Positions 1-7,585 of a DNA stretch of 42,824 nt are shown here, piece by piece. The translations under genes and the position numbers were made by a program. Numbering within the stretch: position 1 is the first letter of the stretch; each line of letters begins with the position of its first letter. Under the pieces are notes generated by a model. That model was not told where the DNA came from, made no database searches, and saw only the letters and a list, made by a program, of their open reading frames with translations. This DNA comes from Streptomyces sp. NRRL S-244 (GTDB lineage Bacteria; Actinomycetota; Actinomycetes; Streptomycetales; Streptomycetaceae): positions 1 to 42,824 of the forward strand of contig NZ_JOCX01000038.1 in NCBI RefSeq assembly GCF_000717915.1, in the 5' to 3' direction.

Positions 1-104
1 CCATCACCCTCATCCTCGTCGTCGGCATCGCCATCGACCTCCTCATCTTCAGCCCCATCGAACGCCACGTCCTGCGCAACCGCGGCCTCCTGGTCAAGAA
101 CTGA
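1..104 (+). CDS. ABC transporter permease, C-terminal fragment (nitrate/sulfonate/taurine type)
   Basis: Only the last 33 codons lie in the window; the gene starts upstream. The visible residues are a hydrophobic segment, then FSPIERHVLRNRGLL and a stop at 102-104. A last transmembrane helix followed by an E-R-x-x-L-R-x-R tail is how SsuC/TauC/NrtB-type permeases (BPD_transp_1 family) usually end. In that family the protein forms the inner-membrane channel of an uptake transporter for nitrate, sulfonates or related anions. The substrate cannot be read from this tail. It converges with the flavin monooxygenase gene to its right. Confidence 0.6.
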   Translation, partial: ITLILVVGIAIDLLIFSPIERHVLRNRGLLVKN

Positions 105-152
105 TCGAGTCGCCGCCCACGAGCTCGTCCACGGGCCACCGCGGCCGACCCG

Positions 153-1436
153 TCATGACTCTGTGCGGGACAGGTCCGCAGGCGGCGAAGCCGCCTTGCG
201 GTGCTTGATGTTGACGGCCGAAGCCTTGGCCAGCGCCACGGGGTTCAGGAAGCGCAGCGGACCGATCAGGCGTTGTGCGAACAGATGCATGTGCCGCGCC
301 ACCGCTTCATCGCGCGCTGCCGCCGAGAACACCAGCCGTTCCACAGGATTGAACGGGCGGGCCTTGGCGAAGTCGACGGCCATGGACTGGTGACCGAGCA
401 GCCGGCGCCGGTGTCTGCGTCCGTACGCCACGAGCGACGTGTCGAGGTCGCCCCGGCCGGCTGCGGCCGGGGCCACCGCCTCGGTCAGCCATTGCGCGGA
501 CTGGAGGGCCCATCCGCATCCCACTCCCCACAGGGGATCGCTGGTCAGGGCGGCGTCGCCGATGAGCGCGACGCCGGGTGCGGTGGGCTTGCGGGTGTGA
601 AGCGGGTAGTTGACCGTACCGGTGATCTTCGTGATGCGTTCGGCCGAGTCGATGGGCGGCGCCTCGGGCAGGCCGCGGACGAACTCGAAGAAGCTGCCCT
701 CCAGGTCTTCCCGGAAGGCCGGCAGCCGCTTCTTGTCCGGGAGCACCGCGAGGACCGTCACCCCGTCGTCGTTGGGAAACGCGTACGCCATGTCGGGCTC
801 GAGGAACCACGCCTGGCCGATCCCGCCGTGCAGCGGGAGGTTGCGGAAGTGCGCGAGATACCCGAACCGCGTGTTTTCGTACTGCCGGACAGGTATCCCG
901 GCGATCTTCGCCACGGCCGAGTCCTTGCCATCGGCGCCGACGACCAGACGGGCCCGGATCTCGCGGTCGCCCTGCGGTGTCGAGGCGCGCACCCCCGCCG
1001 TTCGCCCGCCTTCCCGGACCAGCCCGGTCACGTGGTGGCCGAGGAGCAGATCGACGCCGGGGGTTTCCGCCGCACGCGACCTGATCAACGGGTCGAGGGT
1101 GCTGCGCCGGACGTTGTACGCGTACGGCAGCTCGGGGCCCTCCGGCGCGGCCCTCGGCTCGATCCATCCCCAACGGGTGTACCAGCGGGCCTCGTTGCGG
1201 ACGGCTCCGGCCTTCTCGAGGGCGGGGACGAGGCCGAGTTCGTCCAGCACCGGGTAGGCGTTGGCCGTGATGGAGTGGGTGCACAGCACCTTGTACGCCT
1301 CGGGGTCCGAGCGGCGTTCCAGCAGTGCGACGCGGACGCCGCGTCGAGCGAGCAGGATCGCCGCGGCGCTGCCGGCCAGGCCGGCCCCGCTGATGACGAC
1401 GTCGTAGTCGTATCCCGCGCTCTCAGGCTTGGTCAT
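153..1436 (-). CDS. FAD-dependent monooxygenase/reductase (geranylgeranyl-reductase/halogenase-like fold)
   Basis: 427 aa. The N-terminal Rossmann FAD site reads GAGLAG (residues 17-22) and a ribose-binding Glu ends the second strand (E40). A second FAD/NAD(P) motif GADGKDS is near residue 167, and the GDAALTSDPLWGVGCG flavin motif is near 297. This order is that of the p-hydroxybenzoate hydroxylase superfamily, in the branch with geranylgeranyl reductases and FAD-dependent halogenases. The GWxWxP signature of tryptophan-type halogenases is not seen. It probably oxidises or reduces a lipid or secondary metabolite; the substrate is unknown. The ATG at 1436 is preceded by AAGGGAG. It is monocistronic, and 163 bp separate its start from the end of rpsN. 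Confidence 0.8.
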   Translation of the reverse strand: MTKPESAGYDYDVVISGAGLAGSAAAILLARRGVRVALLERRSDPEAYKVLCTHSITANAYPVLDELGLVPALEKAGAVRNEARWYTRWGWIEPRAAPEGPELPYAYNVRRSTLDPLIRSRAAETPGVDLLLGHHVTGLVREGGRTAGVRASTPQGDREIRARLVVGADGKDSAVAKIAGIPVRQYENTRFGYLAHFRNLPLHGGIGQAWFLEPDMAYAFPNDDGVTVLAVLPDKKRLPAFREDLEGSFFEFVRGLPEAPPIDSAERITKITGTVNYPLHTRKPTAPGVALIGDAALTSDPLWGVGCGWALQSAQWLTEAVAPAAAGRGDLDTSLVAYGRRHRRRLLGHQSMAVDFAKARPFNPVERLVFSAAARDEAVARHMHLFAQRLIGPLRFLNPVALAKASAVNIKHRKAASPPADLSRTES

Positions 1437-1599
1437 GCGCTGATCGCTCCCTTCGGTGGTGTGGTGCCGTTCATGGGAGTGGTGCAGCGCTCATGCTGTC
1501 AGGCACATGACCATTTCGGGAGCGGCGCGAGCGCGCAGGCGGCCCCGCATCCCTCCGAAGACGGGGCCCACGCGCTCGCGCCGGACGTACAGGCGGGCG

Positions 1600-1905
1600 C
1601 TACCAGGAGGACTTGGTGACTCCGGGGAGGAAGCCGGCGTGCGCCTGTTCCCGCATGCGGACGCGGGAGAGGCCGAACTTCCGCAGATGGCCACGGGGCC
1701 GACCGTCGACGCCGTCCCGGTTGCGCACGCGGGTGGCGCTCGCGTCGCGGGGCTGCTTGCGCAGCTCCTCCAGCGCCGCGCGCCGTTCGGCCTCCGTCGA
1801 CGACGGCCGCCGGAGGACCTCCTTCAGCCCGGCACGCCGGGCGGCGTACCGCGCGACGATCGCCTTGCGCTTCTCGTTCTGCGCGATCTTGCTCTTCTTC
1901 GCCAT
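1600..1905 (-). CDS. rpsN: 30S ribosomal protein S14, cysteine-free (zinc-independent) paralogue
   Basis: 101 aa, the length of long-form S14 (uS14). It begins [14 protein letters not shown] and ends [29 protein letters not shown], the conserved RNA-binding tail that contacts 16S rRNA in the small-subunit head. It has no cysteine, so the CxxC zinc ribbon of the short S14 is absent. Such C-minus paralogues replace zinc-containing versions when zinc is scarce. Its ATG overlaps the rpmB stop by one base (TGATG, 1903-1907), so the two are translationally coupled in a two-gene operon read from the Zur-type promoter near 2184. Identification is firm; zinc control is inferred from the box and gene content. 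Confidence 0.96.
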   Translation of the reverse strand: MAKKSKIAQNEKRKAIVARYAARRAGLKEVLRRPSSTEAERRAALEELRKQPRDASATRVRNRDGVDGRPRGHLRKFGLSRVRMREQAHAGFLPGVTKSSW

Positions 1906-2141
1906 CAGACCTTCACCCCGCGCGCGCGGATCCGGGCCACCGCGGCCTCGATCCCGATGGCGTCGATGGTCTTGATCGCCTTCGCGCTCAAGGTCAGGCG
2001 GACATGGCGGCCTTCACTCGGCAGCCAGTAGCGCTTGGCCTGGATGTTGGGGTCGAAGCGGCGCGAAGTGCGCCGGTGCGAGTGGGAGATGTTGTTGCCG
2101 AAGCCCGGCTGGGCGCCGGTGAGCTGGCAGTGGGCGGACAC
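1905..2141 (-). CDS. rpmB: 50S ribosomal protein L28, cysteine-poor zinc-starvation paralogue
   Basis: 78 aa from a GTG start ([21 protein letters not shown]...). Longer reading from 2216 is possible but would include promoter DNA. The GTG start gives the normal L28 length and the conserved beginning, with GGCAGG a few bases upstream. Family hallmarks are [18 protein letters not shown] and [13 protein letters not shown]. It lacks the paired CxxC motifs that bind zinc in the C-plus form; only Cys5 remains. First gene of the leftward operon rpmB-rpsN, divergent from rpmG across 68 bp that contain the Zur-like palindrome. Confidence 0.95.
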   Translation of the reverse strand: MSAHCQLTGAQPGFGNNISHSHRRTSRRFDPNIQAKRYWLPSEGRHVRLTLSAKAIKTIDAIGIEAAVARIRARGVKV

Positions 2142-2176
2142 GGTGTTACCTGCCTCTCTCTGAAGCGAGACGTTAT

Positions 2177-2191
2177 TGGAAACGATTTCCA
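2177..2191. promoter_or_regulatory. Zur-box-like palindrome in a divergent promoter
   Basis: TGGAAACGATTTCCA is a perfect 6-3-6 inverted repeat. It resembles the actinobacterial Zur operator, an A/T-rich TGaaAatgatttTCA-type dyad. It lies midway between rpmB (leftward) and rpmG (rightward). On the plus strand it overlaps a plausible -35 (TTGGAA, 2176-2181) and spacer, so a bound zinc-loaded repressor would block transcription. Every gene on both sides has a zinc-starvation role, which supports the call. Sequence-only prediction. Confidence 0.8.
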
Positions 2192-2197
2192 TTCCCG

Positions 2198-2203
2198 TAT
2201 AGT
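2198..2203 (+). promoter_or_regulatory. -10 element (TATAGT) placing the start site at the rpmG ATG
   Basis: TATAGT ends seven bases before the A of the rpmG ATG (2210), the normal -10 to +1 distance. With TTGGAA at 2176-2181 the spacer is 16 bp. No Shine-Dalgarno sequence can fit, so rpmG is predicted to be translated from a leaderless mRNA, which is common in Streptomyces. Confidence 0.6.
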
Positions 2204-2209
2204 AGCGGC

Positions 2210-2374
2210 ATGGCACGCAACGAAGTACGCCCGATCGTCAAGCTCCGCTCCACCGCGGGCACCGGCTACACGTACGTCACCCGCAAGAACCGGCGGAACG
2301 ACCCGGACCGCATGGTGCTGCGCAAGTTCGACCCGGTGGTGCGCCGGCACGTCGACTTCCGCGAAGAACGCTGA
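2210..2374 (+). CDS. rpmG: 50S ribosomal protein L33, cysteine-free paralogue
   Basis: 54 aa: [20 protein letters not shown]... then a [22 protein letters not shown] core, matching full-length L33. The two CxxC zinc knuckles of the C-plus form are absent; there is no cysteine. First gene of the rightward operon rpmG-rpmE2-COG0523-rpsR-rpmF-COG0523. The start is fixed by the -10 element immediately upstream and the conserved MARNE/MAKxx beginning. Role: structural protein of the large subunit near the E site, made in place of the zinc form when zinc is low. Confidence 0.95.
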   Translation: MARNEVRPIVKLRSTAGTGYTYVTRKNRRNDPDRMVLRKFDPVVRRHVDFREER

Positions 2375-2403
2375 TCCCCCGCTCCCTGCCTGAAGGAACC
2401 GTC

Positions 2404-2652
2404 ATGAAGCCCGGAATCCACCCCGCCTACGGCCCCGTCGTCTTCCGCGACAAGGCCGCCGACTTCGCCTTCCTCACCCGGTCCACGGCGACCAGCACCA
2501 ACACCGTCGAGTGGGAGGACGGCAACACCTACCCCGTCATCGACGTGGAGATCTCCTCGCAGAGCCACCCCTTCTACACCGGCACCGCCCGCGTCCTGGA
2601 CACCGCCGGCCGCGTCGAGCGCTTCCAGCGCCGCTACGGGAGCACGGCGTGA
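2404..2652 (+). CDS. rpmE2: 50S ribosomal protein L31 type B (cysteine-free)
   Basis: 82 aa, the type-B L31 length, with family blocks [34 protein letters not shown] and HPFYTGxxRVxDxxGRVERFxRRYG. There is no CxxC, unlike type-A L31. It starts 29 bp after rpmG, preceded by GAAGGA. In other bacteria type B displaces zinc-containing L31 from ribosomes during zinc limitation and so frees zinc. Its last codons overlap the next start (GTGA, 2649-2652), which implies translational coupling to the COG0523 paralogue. Confidence 0.96.
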   Translation: MKPGIHPAYGPVVFRDKAADFAFLTRSTATSTNTVEWEDGNTYPVIDVEISSQSHPFYTGTARVLDTAGRVERFQRRYGSTA

Positions 2653-3791
2653 CCCTGCCCGTCGTCATCGTCGGCGGGCTCCACAGCGACGCCCGCAAGG
2701 AAGTCGTGGACCGGCTGCTGCACGCCGTCCCCGGCAGCGTCGCCCTCCACCACGACCTGTCCACCGCGGCGCAGGGCACGGTGCGGGGCGTGGTGCGCGA
2801 CGCCTCGGGCGAGCTGTCCCGGGGCACGGCGCCCCTCGTGAACGACTGTGCCTGCTGCGCGCTGCGCGAGGACCTAGTCCCCGAACTGGAACGACTGGCC
2901 GACAGCGGCCTGATCCGGCTGGCCGTCGTCGAGCTCTGGGACTCCGTGGAGCCCAAGGCGATGGCCGAGGTCGTCAGCGCACACGGCGCAGGCGTGCTCG
3001 ACCTCACCGCCGTGGTCACCGCGGTCGACCCCGCGCTCGTACTCCCGTACCTCGTCAACGGCGATGACCTCGCGGAGGCGGGCCTCGCGGCGGCCGCCAC
3101 CGACCGGCGCACCGTCGGAGACACCTGGGCCCGGCAGCTGGAGTACGCGCCCGTGCTCGCCCTGGTCGGCGGCGAAGAGGCCGATGACGAGGATCGGGCC
3201 CTGCTCACCCAGCTCCATCCGACCGCCCGGCAGGTACCCGCCTCGTCCGGCGAACTCGCCCGGCTGGCCTTCGCCGGTTTCGACGTGGAGACGGCGGCCG
3301 CCGCCCAGCACCCGGCCTGCGCGCTGCTCCCCCAGGAAGCCGACGAGGCGGGAGTCACCACCTTCGTCTGGCACCGCCGCCGGCCCTTCCACCCCGAACG
3401 CCTCTACGAGGCGCTGGAGGACCTCTGTTGCGCGGCCGCCCGCAGCCGCGGCCGTTTCTGGCTCGCCGACCGCCCCGACACCCTGCTCGCCTGGGACGCC
3501 GCTGGTGGCGCCCTGTGCGTGGAGAACGCCGGGCCCTGGCTGGCGTCCCTGCCGGACGCCGCCTGGGAGCTGATCCCCCCGATGCGCAGGGCGGCGGCCT
3601 CGCTCGACTGGCATCCCGAACACGGCGACTGCTGCCAGCACCTCGTCTTCACCTCCCCCGGCCTCGACCGCCACGGCTTGGAGCAACTCCTCGAGTCCTG
3701 CCTCCTCACCGACGCCGAGTACGCGGCGGGACCCGAGGCGTGGCGCAGACTCCCGGCCGCCTTCGACCCTCTCCTCGACCCCGTCTCCTGA
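2649..3791 (+). CDS. COG0523/CobW-family protein with degenerate GTPase motifs
   Basis: 380 aa from a GTG overlapping the rpmE2 stop by four bases; an upstream in-frame start at 2511 would run inside rpmE2 and is rejected. The fold matches its neighbour at 4405: N-terminal G-domain-like half, then a CobW C-terminal domain ([22 protein letters not shown]). The Walker A position reads GGLHSDARK (residues 9-17) instead of GxxGxGKT, and the NKxD position reads [12 protein letters not shown] binding therefore looks lost. The metal-site CxCC survives as CACC (67-70), and a second CC lies near the C-terminus (HGDCCQH). I infer a zinc-binding partner or scaffold of the intact GTPase; a repurposed enzyme cannot be excluded. 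Confidence 0.82.
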   Translation: MTLPVVIVGGLHSDARKEVVDRLLHAVPGSVALHHDLSTAAQGTVRGVVRDASGELSRGTAPLVNDCACCALREDLVPELERLADSGLIRLAVVELWDSVEPKAMAEVVSAHGAGVLDLTAVVTAVDPALVLPYLVNGDDLAEAGLAAAATDRRTVGDTWARQLEYAPVLALVGGEEADDEDRALLTQLHPTARQVPASSGELARLAFAGFDVETAAAAQHPACALLPQEADEAGVTTFVWHRRRPFHPERLYEALEDLCCAAARSRGRFWLADRPDTLLAWDAAGGALCVENAGPWLASLPDAAWELIPPMRRAAASLDWHPEHGDCCQHLVFTSPGLDRHGLEQLLESCLLTDAEYAAGPEAWRRLPAAFDPLLDPVS

Positions 3792-3845
3792 CCGCCACCC
3801 GACAAACCGGCAACCCGGCAACCCGGCAACCCGTAAGGAACACGC

Positions 3846-4103
3846 ATGGCAACGCACACGGCCCGCCGCCAGGCTCCCGGCAAGGCACTCAAGTCCCGCC
3901 CGAGCCGCCCGAACCCACTGGACGCGGCGGAGATCACGTACGTCGACTACAAGGACACCGATCTCCTGCGGAAGTTCATCTCCGACCGCGGCAAGATCCG
4001 CAGCCGTCGGGTCACCCGCGTCACCGCCCAGCAGCAGCGGCAGCTCGCCGCCGCGATCAAGAACGCCCGCGAGATGGCTCTGCTCCCGTACGGCAGCAGG
4101 TAA
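3846..4103 (+). CDS. rpsR: 30S ribosomal protein S18, zinc-starvation paralogue
   Basis: 85 aa with the S18 core: [36 protein letters not shown] and [14 protein letters not shown]18 sits on the platform of the small subunit next to S6. No cysteine is present, in line with the other paralogues here. The ATG at 3846 is preceded by AAGGA. The 54 bp before it hold a short GGCAACCC triplicate repeat and no promoter I can recognise, so it is probably co-transcribed with the upstream genes. Confidence 0.95.
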   Translation: MATHTARRQAPGKALKSRPSRPNPLDAAEITYVDYKDTDLLRKFISDRGKIRSRRVTRVTAQQQRQLAAAIKNAREMALLPYGSR

Positions 4104-4226
4104 GGCCCAAGGCCCGGCGGATGCGTGCGTCGGCGAAGGCCGCCTCACCGGGCGGCTGATCCTCCGCCGGTGCCCGCCGTCCCTCCCTCCTCTTCACCCA
4201 ACACACCGACCCACTCAGGAGATCCC

Positions 4227-4397
4227 ATGGCCGTCCCCAAGCGGAAGACGTCCCGCAGCAACACCCGCCACCGCAGGGCCCAGTGGAAGGCCACGGCTCC
4301 CCGGCTCGTCCCGGTCACGGTCGACGGCTCCGTGTACCAGGTGCCGCAGCGCCTGGTGAAGGCGTACGAGCGCGGCCTGCTCCGCCCCGAGGGCTGA
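4227..4397 (+). CDS. rpmF: 50S ribosomal protein L32, cysteine-free paralogue
   Basis: 56 aa: [20 protein letters not shown] then the short beta-hairpin region. The MAVPKRKxSRSxTRxRR opening is diagnostic for bL32. The usual C-terminal CxxC/CxxC zinc site is absent. A longer in-frame reading from 4125 is rejected because the conserved start and the AGGAG at 4217-4221 both fix the ATG at 4227. The 123-bp gap before it shows no gene. It sits seven bases ahead of the intact COG0523 GTPase and probably shares its mRNA. Confidence 0.94.
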   Translation: MAVPKRKTSRSNTRHRRAQWKATAPRLVPVTVDGSVYQVPQRLVKAYERGLLRPEG

Positions 4398-4404
4398 GCC
4401 GCCC

Positions 4405-5601
4405 ATGACGACGTACGACCACGACCCACTGCCCGTGACCGTCCTGTCCGGCTTCCTCGGCGCCGGCAAGACCACCCTTCTCCACCACATCCTCGGCAAC
4501 CGCGAAGGACTGCGGGTGGCCGTGATCGTCAACGACATGAGCGAGGTCAACATCGACGCCGCGCTCGTCCGCGGCGGCGAGGCGGCGTTGTCGCGCACCG
4601 AGGAACGCCTGGTCGAGATGACCAACGGCTGCATCTGCTGCACCCTGCGCGACGACCTTCTCGAAGAGGTCGACCGCCTCGCCCGCGAGGGGCGGTTCGA
4701 CTACCTGCTCATCGAGTCCAGCGGCATCTCGGAGCCCATGCCCGTCGCCGCGACGTTCTCGTTCCCCCGCGACGACGGCGCCACGCTCGGAGACCTCGCA
4801 CGCCTCGACACCATGGTCACCGTCGTCGACGCGGCGAACTTCCTGCCGGAACTCGCCGGCGGCGACGAACTCGCCGCGCGCGGACTCGCCCAGTACGGGG
4901 ACGACGAACGCACCGTCAGCGACCTCCTCATGGACCAGGTCGAGTTCGCGGACGTCATCGTCCTCAACAAGCTCGACCTCGTCGGACCGGACGAGGTCGC
5001 ACGCCTGAGCGCGGCCCTCGGGCGGCTCAACCCCGGGGCCAGGATCGTCCCCGCCGTCCACGGGCGCGTGCCCCTCGAACAGGTCCTGGGCACCGGCCTG
5101 TTCGATGTCGAACGGGCCCAGCAGGCTCCGGGCTGGGTCAAGGAGCTCAACGCGGACCACGTCCCGGAGACGGAGGAGTACGGCATCTCCTCCCTCGTCT
5201 TCCGCTCCGACCGCCCCTTCCACCCGGGCCGTCTCTGCGCCTTCGTCACCGAGGACATCGACGGCGGCGCCTTCGGCGACATCCTGCGCTCCAAGGGCTT
5301 CTTCCACCTCGCCGGCCGCCCCCGGGTCACCGGTCTGTGGTCGCAAGCCGGTACGGTGGCCCGCTTCGAACCCTCGGGCGCCGTCGGTCCGGACACGGCC
5401 CCGGGTCAGGAACTCGTCTTCATCGGCACCGGGCTCCGCCCCGATGCCCTGCGGGCAGCCCTGGACGCGTGCCTGCTCGGCCCGGGTGAGCCCGTACCGG
5501 CCGGGGACGACTTCCCGGCATGGGAGACGTACGGCATCGACGATTCCTGCGAGCACGGGCACGAGCACGGGCACGGGCACGCCACCTCAGAGGCCGCCTG
5601 A
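4405..5601 (+). CDS. COG0523/CobW-family GTPase, predicted zinc metallochaperone with His-rich tail
   Basis: 398 aa. G-domain motifs are intact: Walker [10 protein letters not shown] (16-24), metal-site CICC (76-79), ESSGISEP (about 104-111) and NKLD (188-191). The CobW C-terminal domain follows ([20 protein letters not shown]). The last 20 residues are a [11 protein letters not shown] metal-binding tail. Family knowledge: G3E GTPases in Zur regulons, such as ZigA/ZNG1 types, insert or traffic zinc into client enzymes during starvation. Being last in an operon of C-minus ribosomal proteins under a Zur-like box makes zinc the likely metal. Clients are unknown. Compare the degenerate paralogue at 2649. 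Confidence 0.93.
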   Translation: MTTYDHDPLPVTVLSGFLGAGKTTLLHHILGNREGLRVAVIVNDMSEVNIDAALVRGGEAALSRTEERLVEMTNGCICCTLRDDLLEEVDRLAREGRFDYLLIESSGISEPMPVAATFSFPRDDGATLGDLARLDTMVTVVDAANFLPELAGGDELAARGLAQYGDDERTVSDLLMDQVEFADVIVLNKLDLVGPDEVARLSAALGRLNPGARIVPAVHGRVPLEQVLGTGLFDVERAQQAPGWVKELNADHVPETEEYGISSLVFRSDRPFHPGRLCAFVTEDIDGGAFGDILRSKGFFHLAGRPRVTGLWSQAGTVARFEPSGAVGPDTAPGQELVFIGTGLRPDALRAALDACLLGPGEPVPAGDDFPAWETYGIDDSCEHGHEHGHGHATSEAA

Positions 5602-5609
5602 GACTCCGG

Positions 5610-5644
5610 GCCGGGCAGTGGCCGCGGCCGAGCCGCTGCCCGGC
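5610..5644 (+). terminator. Stem-loop after the zinc-island operon
   Basis: GCCGGGCAG (5610-5618) pairs perfectly with CTGCCCGGC (5636-5644) around a GC-rich loop that can fold further. It starts eight bases after the GTPase stop and has no U-tract, as is usual in Streptomyces terminators. It separates the zinc operon from the TetR gene. Confidence 0.55.
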
Positions 5645-5681
5645 GTCGCGCTCAGCGCCGGAAGTCACGTTTCGCCGAGCA

Positions 5682-5710
5682 CTTGACAATGAAGTCAAGC
5701 AGTCGCTTGA
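5682..5710. promoter_or_regulatory. Overlapping operator palindromes before the tetR gene
   Basis: Two perfect dyads overlap: CTTGAC-6-GTCAAG (5682-5699) and TCAAGC-4-GCTTGA (5695-5710). They include TTGACA (5683-5688), a good -35; TTGAGT (5707-5712) is a weak -10 at an 18-bp spacer. The start site would then fall at the GTG at 5719, giving a leaderless message. The 16-bp TCAA-N8-TTGA form recurs twice before the next gene, so these are probably the binding sites of the adjacent TetR protein. Confidence 0.65.
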
Positions 5711-5718
5711 GTTCTATC

Positions 5719-6342
5719 GTGAGGCCAGAGAAGACGGACCTTCGCCGCGAGGCCGGTCAGCGAACGCGGGACGATCTGCTGGCGGCGGCTCTCGAGCTGC
5801 TCGCTCAGCGGGGACAGGAAGGCGTGACCCTCCGCGAGATCACGCAGAACGCCGGAGCCAACGTCGCCGCGGTGAGTTACCACTTCGGATCGCTGAAGGC
5901 ACTGTGCGATGTGGCGATCGAGCACGCGCTGGAGCGATACCTGGACGCGCAGATCCGGGAGCTCGACGCGCTGGCGGGGAGCGCGACGCTGAGCGAGCTG
6001 GCCGGGGCCTTCGCACGGCCGATGCTGAGCGCACTCGTGGCCGGGGGGCCGGATCTGGCCGTGATACGGACCGTGGCGCGGGTGGGGATCGATCCGCCCG
6101 AAGGGTGGGAGAGGCTGGCCGGGAAGTTCGAGCAGGCCCGACGGCAGGCGGTGCGGGTACTGGCTGCGAACCTTCCTGCGGTCGACGAGCGGGAGCTCGT
6201 CTTCCGTGTGCGCTGTGCGGCCGGGATGCTGAACTGGCTCGCGGTGGCACCCATCGGGGCCGAACTGGGCGCCGAGCCCGCCGACCGGGTGGAGCGGATG
6301 CTCATCCCCGTGGTGGCCGGGGCGCTCCAAGGGGTCCGCTGA
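5719..6342 (+). CDS. TetR/AcrR-family transcriptional regulator
   Basis: 207 aa from GTG 5719. Longer in-frame starts at 5683 and 5689 lie inside the operator/-35 and are rejected. The N-terminal helix-turn-helix (about 18-62) contains VTLREITQNAGANVAAVSYHFGSLKAL, close to the TetR_N consensus. The rest is an all-helical ligand-binding domain typical of the family, with no recognised ligand signature. It is followed by a SnoaL-like gene and an FMN reductase on the same strand, and shares 16-bp sites with the SnoaL promoter. I infer an autorepressor that also controls these two genes in response to a small molecule. Confidence 0.88.
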   Translation: MRPEKTDLRREAGQRTRDDLLAAALELLAQRGQEGVTLREITQNAGANVAAVSYHFGSLKALCDVAIEHALERYLDAQIRELDALAGSATLSELAGAFARPMLSALVAGGPDLAVIRTVARVGIDPPEGWERLAGKFEQARRQAVRVLAANLPAVDERELVFRVRCAAGMLNWLAVAPIGAELGAEPADRVERMLIPVVAGALQGVR

Positions 6343-6362
6343 GCGCCTGCGCCACGGTGAAT

Positions 6363-6421
6363 TCAATCGCTTGCTTGACAAGACGGCCGCCCCCTCCTCA
6401 CAATTTCAATCAAGGGTTTGA
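6363..6421 (+). promoter_or_regulatory. Promoter with two operator-like sites before the SnoaL-like gene
   Basis: Two 16-bp sites of the form TCAA-N8-TTGA lie at 6363-6378 and 6406-6421. The first overlaps TTGACA (6375-6380), a consensus -35. CACAAT (6399-6404) is an acceptable -10 at an 18-bp spacer, so the second site covers the predicted start near 6411. Both match the half-sites found before the tetR gene. Confidence 0.65.
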
Positions 6422-6450
6422 ATGGATTCTCTCAATCACGGGAGGGCACC

Positions 6451-6918
6451 ATGAACACCGACGCGGAAACCGTGGTCCGGGCGGCGTACCGAGCGGCCGA
6501 GGGCAGCATCCTGGACGTGCAGGGCTTCGTGGACCTGTTCGCCGAGGACGGCGTCTTCAACAACGTCGTCGCCGGCGAGACCTACCGCGGCGAGCACCTT
6601 GGCGATCTGGTCGCCTTCATGGGAGCGCTCGCCCCCGACGTCCACCGCGAACTGCACCGATTCCATGTCATGGGCAACGTCGTCACCGTCGAGCTGACCA
6701 TCCGGGGCACCTTCACCGGGCCGTTCGAGACACCCGCCGGCACCGTCCGGCCGACCGGCGCCGAGCTCGACATCCCCACGGCCGACTTCTGGTACGTCGA
6801 GAACGGCAGGATCAAGGAGTTCAACTGCTACGTCGGCCTCAGCATCATGCTCGCCCAGCTCGGCGTGCAGCCCGACTTCGCCTCCGCCGTCACGGCGTCG
6901 GCCGCCGTGCCGAGCTGA
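6451..6918 (+). CDS. SnoaL-like / NTF2-fold small protein
   Basis: 155 aa from ATG 6451, which has GGGAGG six bases upstream; an in-frame start at 6418 lacks one and lies in the operator. The pattern is a cystatin-like alpha+beta (NTF2) cone: a helix with FVDLFAEDGVFNN, then YRGEHLGDLVAFMGAL, then beta-strands ending PTADFWYVENGRIKEFNCYVGLS. Members include polyketide cyclases, ketosteroid isomerases and hydrolases, so the fold is clear but the reaction is not. It lies between tetR and an FMN reductase and has its own predicted promoter bearing two TetR-type sites. Confidence 0.78.
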   Translation: MNTDAETVVRAAYRAAEGSILDVQGFVDLFAEDGVFNNVVAGETYRGEHLGDLVAFMGALAPDVHRELHRFHVMGNVVTVELTIRGTFTGPFETPAGTVRPTGAELDIPTADFWYVENGRIKEFNCYVGLSIMLAQLGVQPDFASAVTASAAVPS

Positions 6919-6980
6919 CCGAACCACTCCGGGCAACCCCGCAGACGCACGGCACCACGAAGAGGCAGGCGAACCGAACC

Positions 6981-7568
6981 ATGCCCACCATCGGCATCAT
7001 CCTCGGCAGCACCAGGCCCAACCGCGTAGGAGACCAGGTGGCGCGCTGGGTCCTCGACCAGGCCTCGCGCCGGACCGACGCCGGCTTCGAGCTGATCGAT
7101 CTGCGCGACCATGCCCTCCCCCACCTCGACGAGCCGATGCCGCCCTCCCTCGGCCAGTACCAGAACGAGCACACCCGGCGCTGGGCCGAGACCGTCGCCG
7201 CGTACGACGGTTTCGTCATCGTCACCCCCGAGTACAACCACGGCGTGCCCGGTGTTCTGAAGAACGCCCTGGACTACCTGTACGCCGAGTGGAACAACAA
7301 GGCCCTCGGCCTGGTCTCCTACGGCGTCGCGGGCGGCGCACGGTCCGCCGAACAACTGCGCCTGGTCGCCGCCGAGCTCCAGATGGCCGACGTACGCCAG
7401 CAGGTCATGCTCTCCCTGTTCACCGACTTCCAGGACTTCGCCGTCTTCAAGCCCGGCGACCACAGCCTGAACTCCCTGAACGCCATGCTCGACCAGGTCA
7501 TCGCGTGGACCTCGGCTCTCGCCCCGCTGCGGACGGCCCCGGTCGCGACGACCACGACCACGACCTGA
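6981..7568 (+). CDS. NAD(P)H-dependent FMN reductase (flavodoxin-like)
   Basis: 195 aa. Flavodoxin-fold reductase motifs: phosphate-binding loop GSTRPNRVG (9-17), TPEYNHG (82-88, family motif PEYN), LKNALDYL, and SYGVAGGARS. The family uses NAD(P)H to reduce FMN, quinones, azo dyes or chromate in the cytosol. It follows the SnoaL-like gene by 62 bp with no obvious promoter, so the pair is probably one transcript under the TetR regulator. The C-terminus is an unusual run of six threonines encoded by alternating ACG/ACC codons. It converges with the lysR gene (17-bp gap). Confidence 0.88.
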   Translation: MPTIGIILGSTRPNRVGDQVARWVLDQASRRTDAGFELIDLRDHALPHLDEPMPPSLGQYQNEHTRRWAETVAAYDGFVIVTPEYNHGVPGVLKNALDYLYAEWNNKALGLVSYGVAGGARSAEQLRLVAAELQMADVRQQVMLSLFTDFQDFAVFKPGDHSLNSLNAMLDQVIAWTSALAPLRTAPVATTTTTT

Positions 7569-7585
7569 TCCTCGCGGGCCGCTGT

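Noticed and set aside
201..1619. Long plus-strand ORF (472 codons) opposite the flavin monooxygenase
   Set aside because: Antisense shadow of a high-GC3 gene; no recognisable domain, while the minus frame has complete FAD motifs.
5520..7568. Plus ORF of 682 codons that appears to join the GTPase tail to the FMN reductase
   Set aside because: Only its last 196 codons are real (FMN reductase); the rest is an out-of-frame reading of GTPase, TetR and SnoaL genes.
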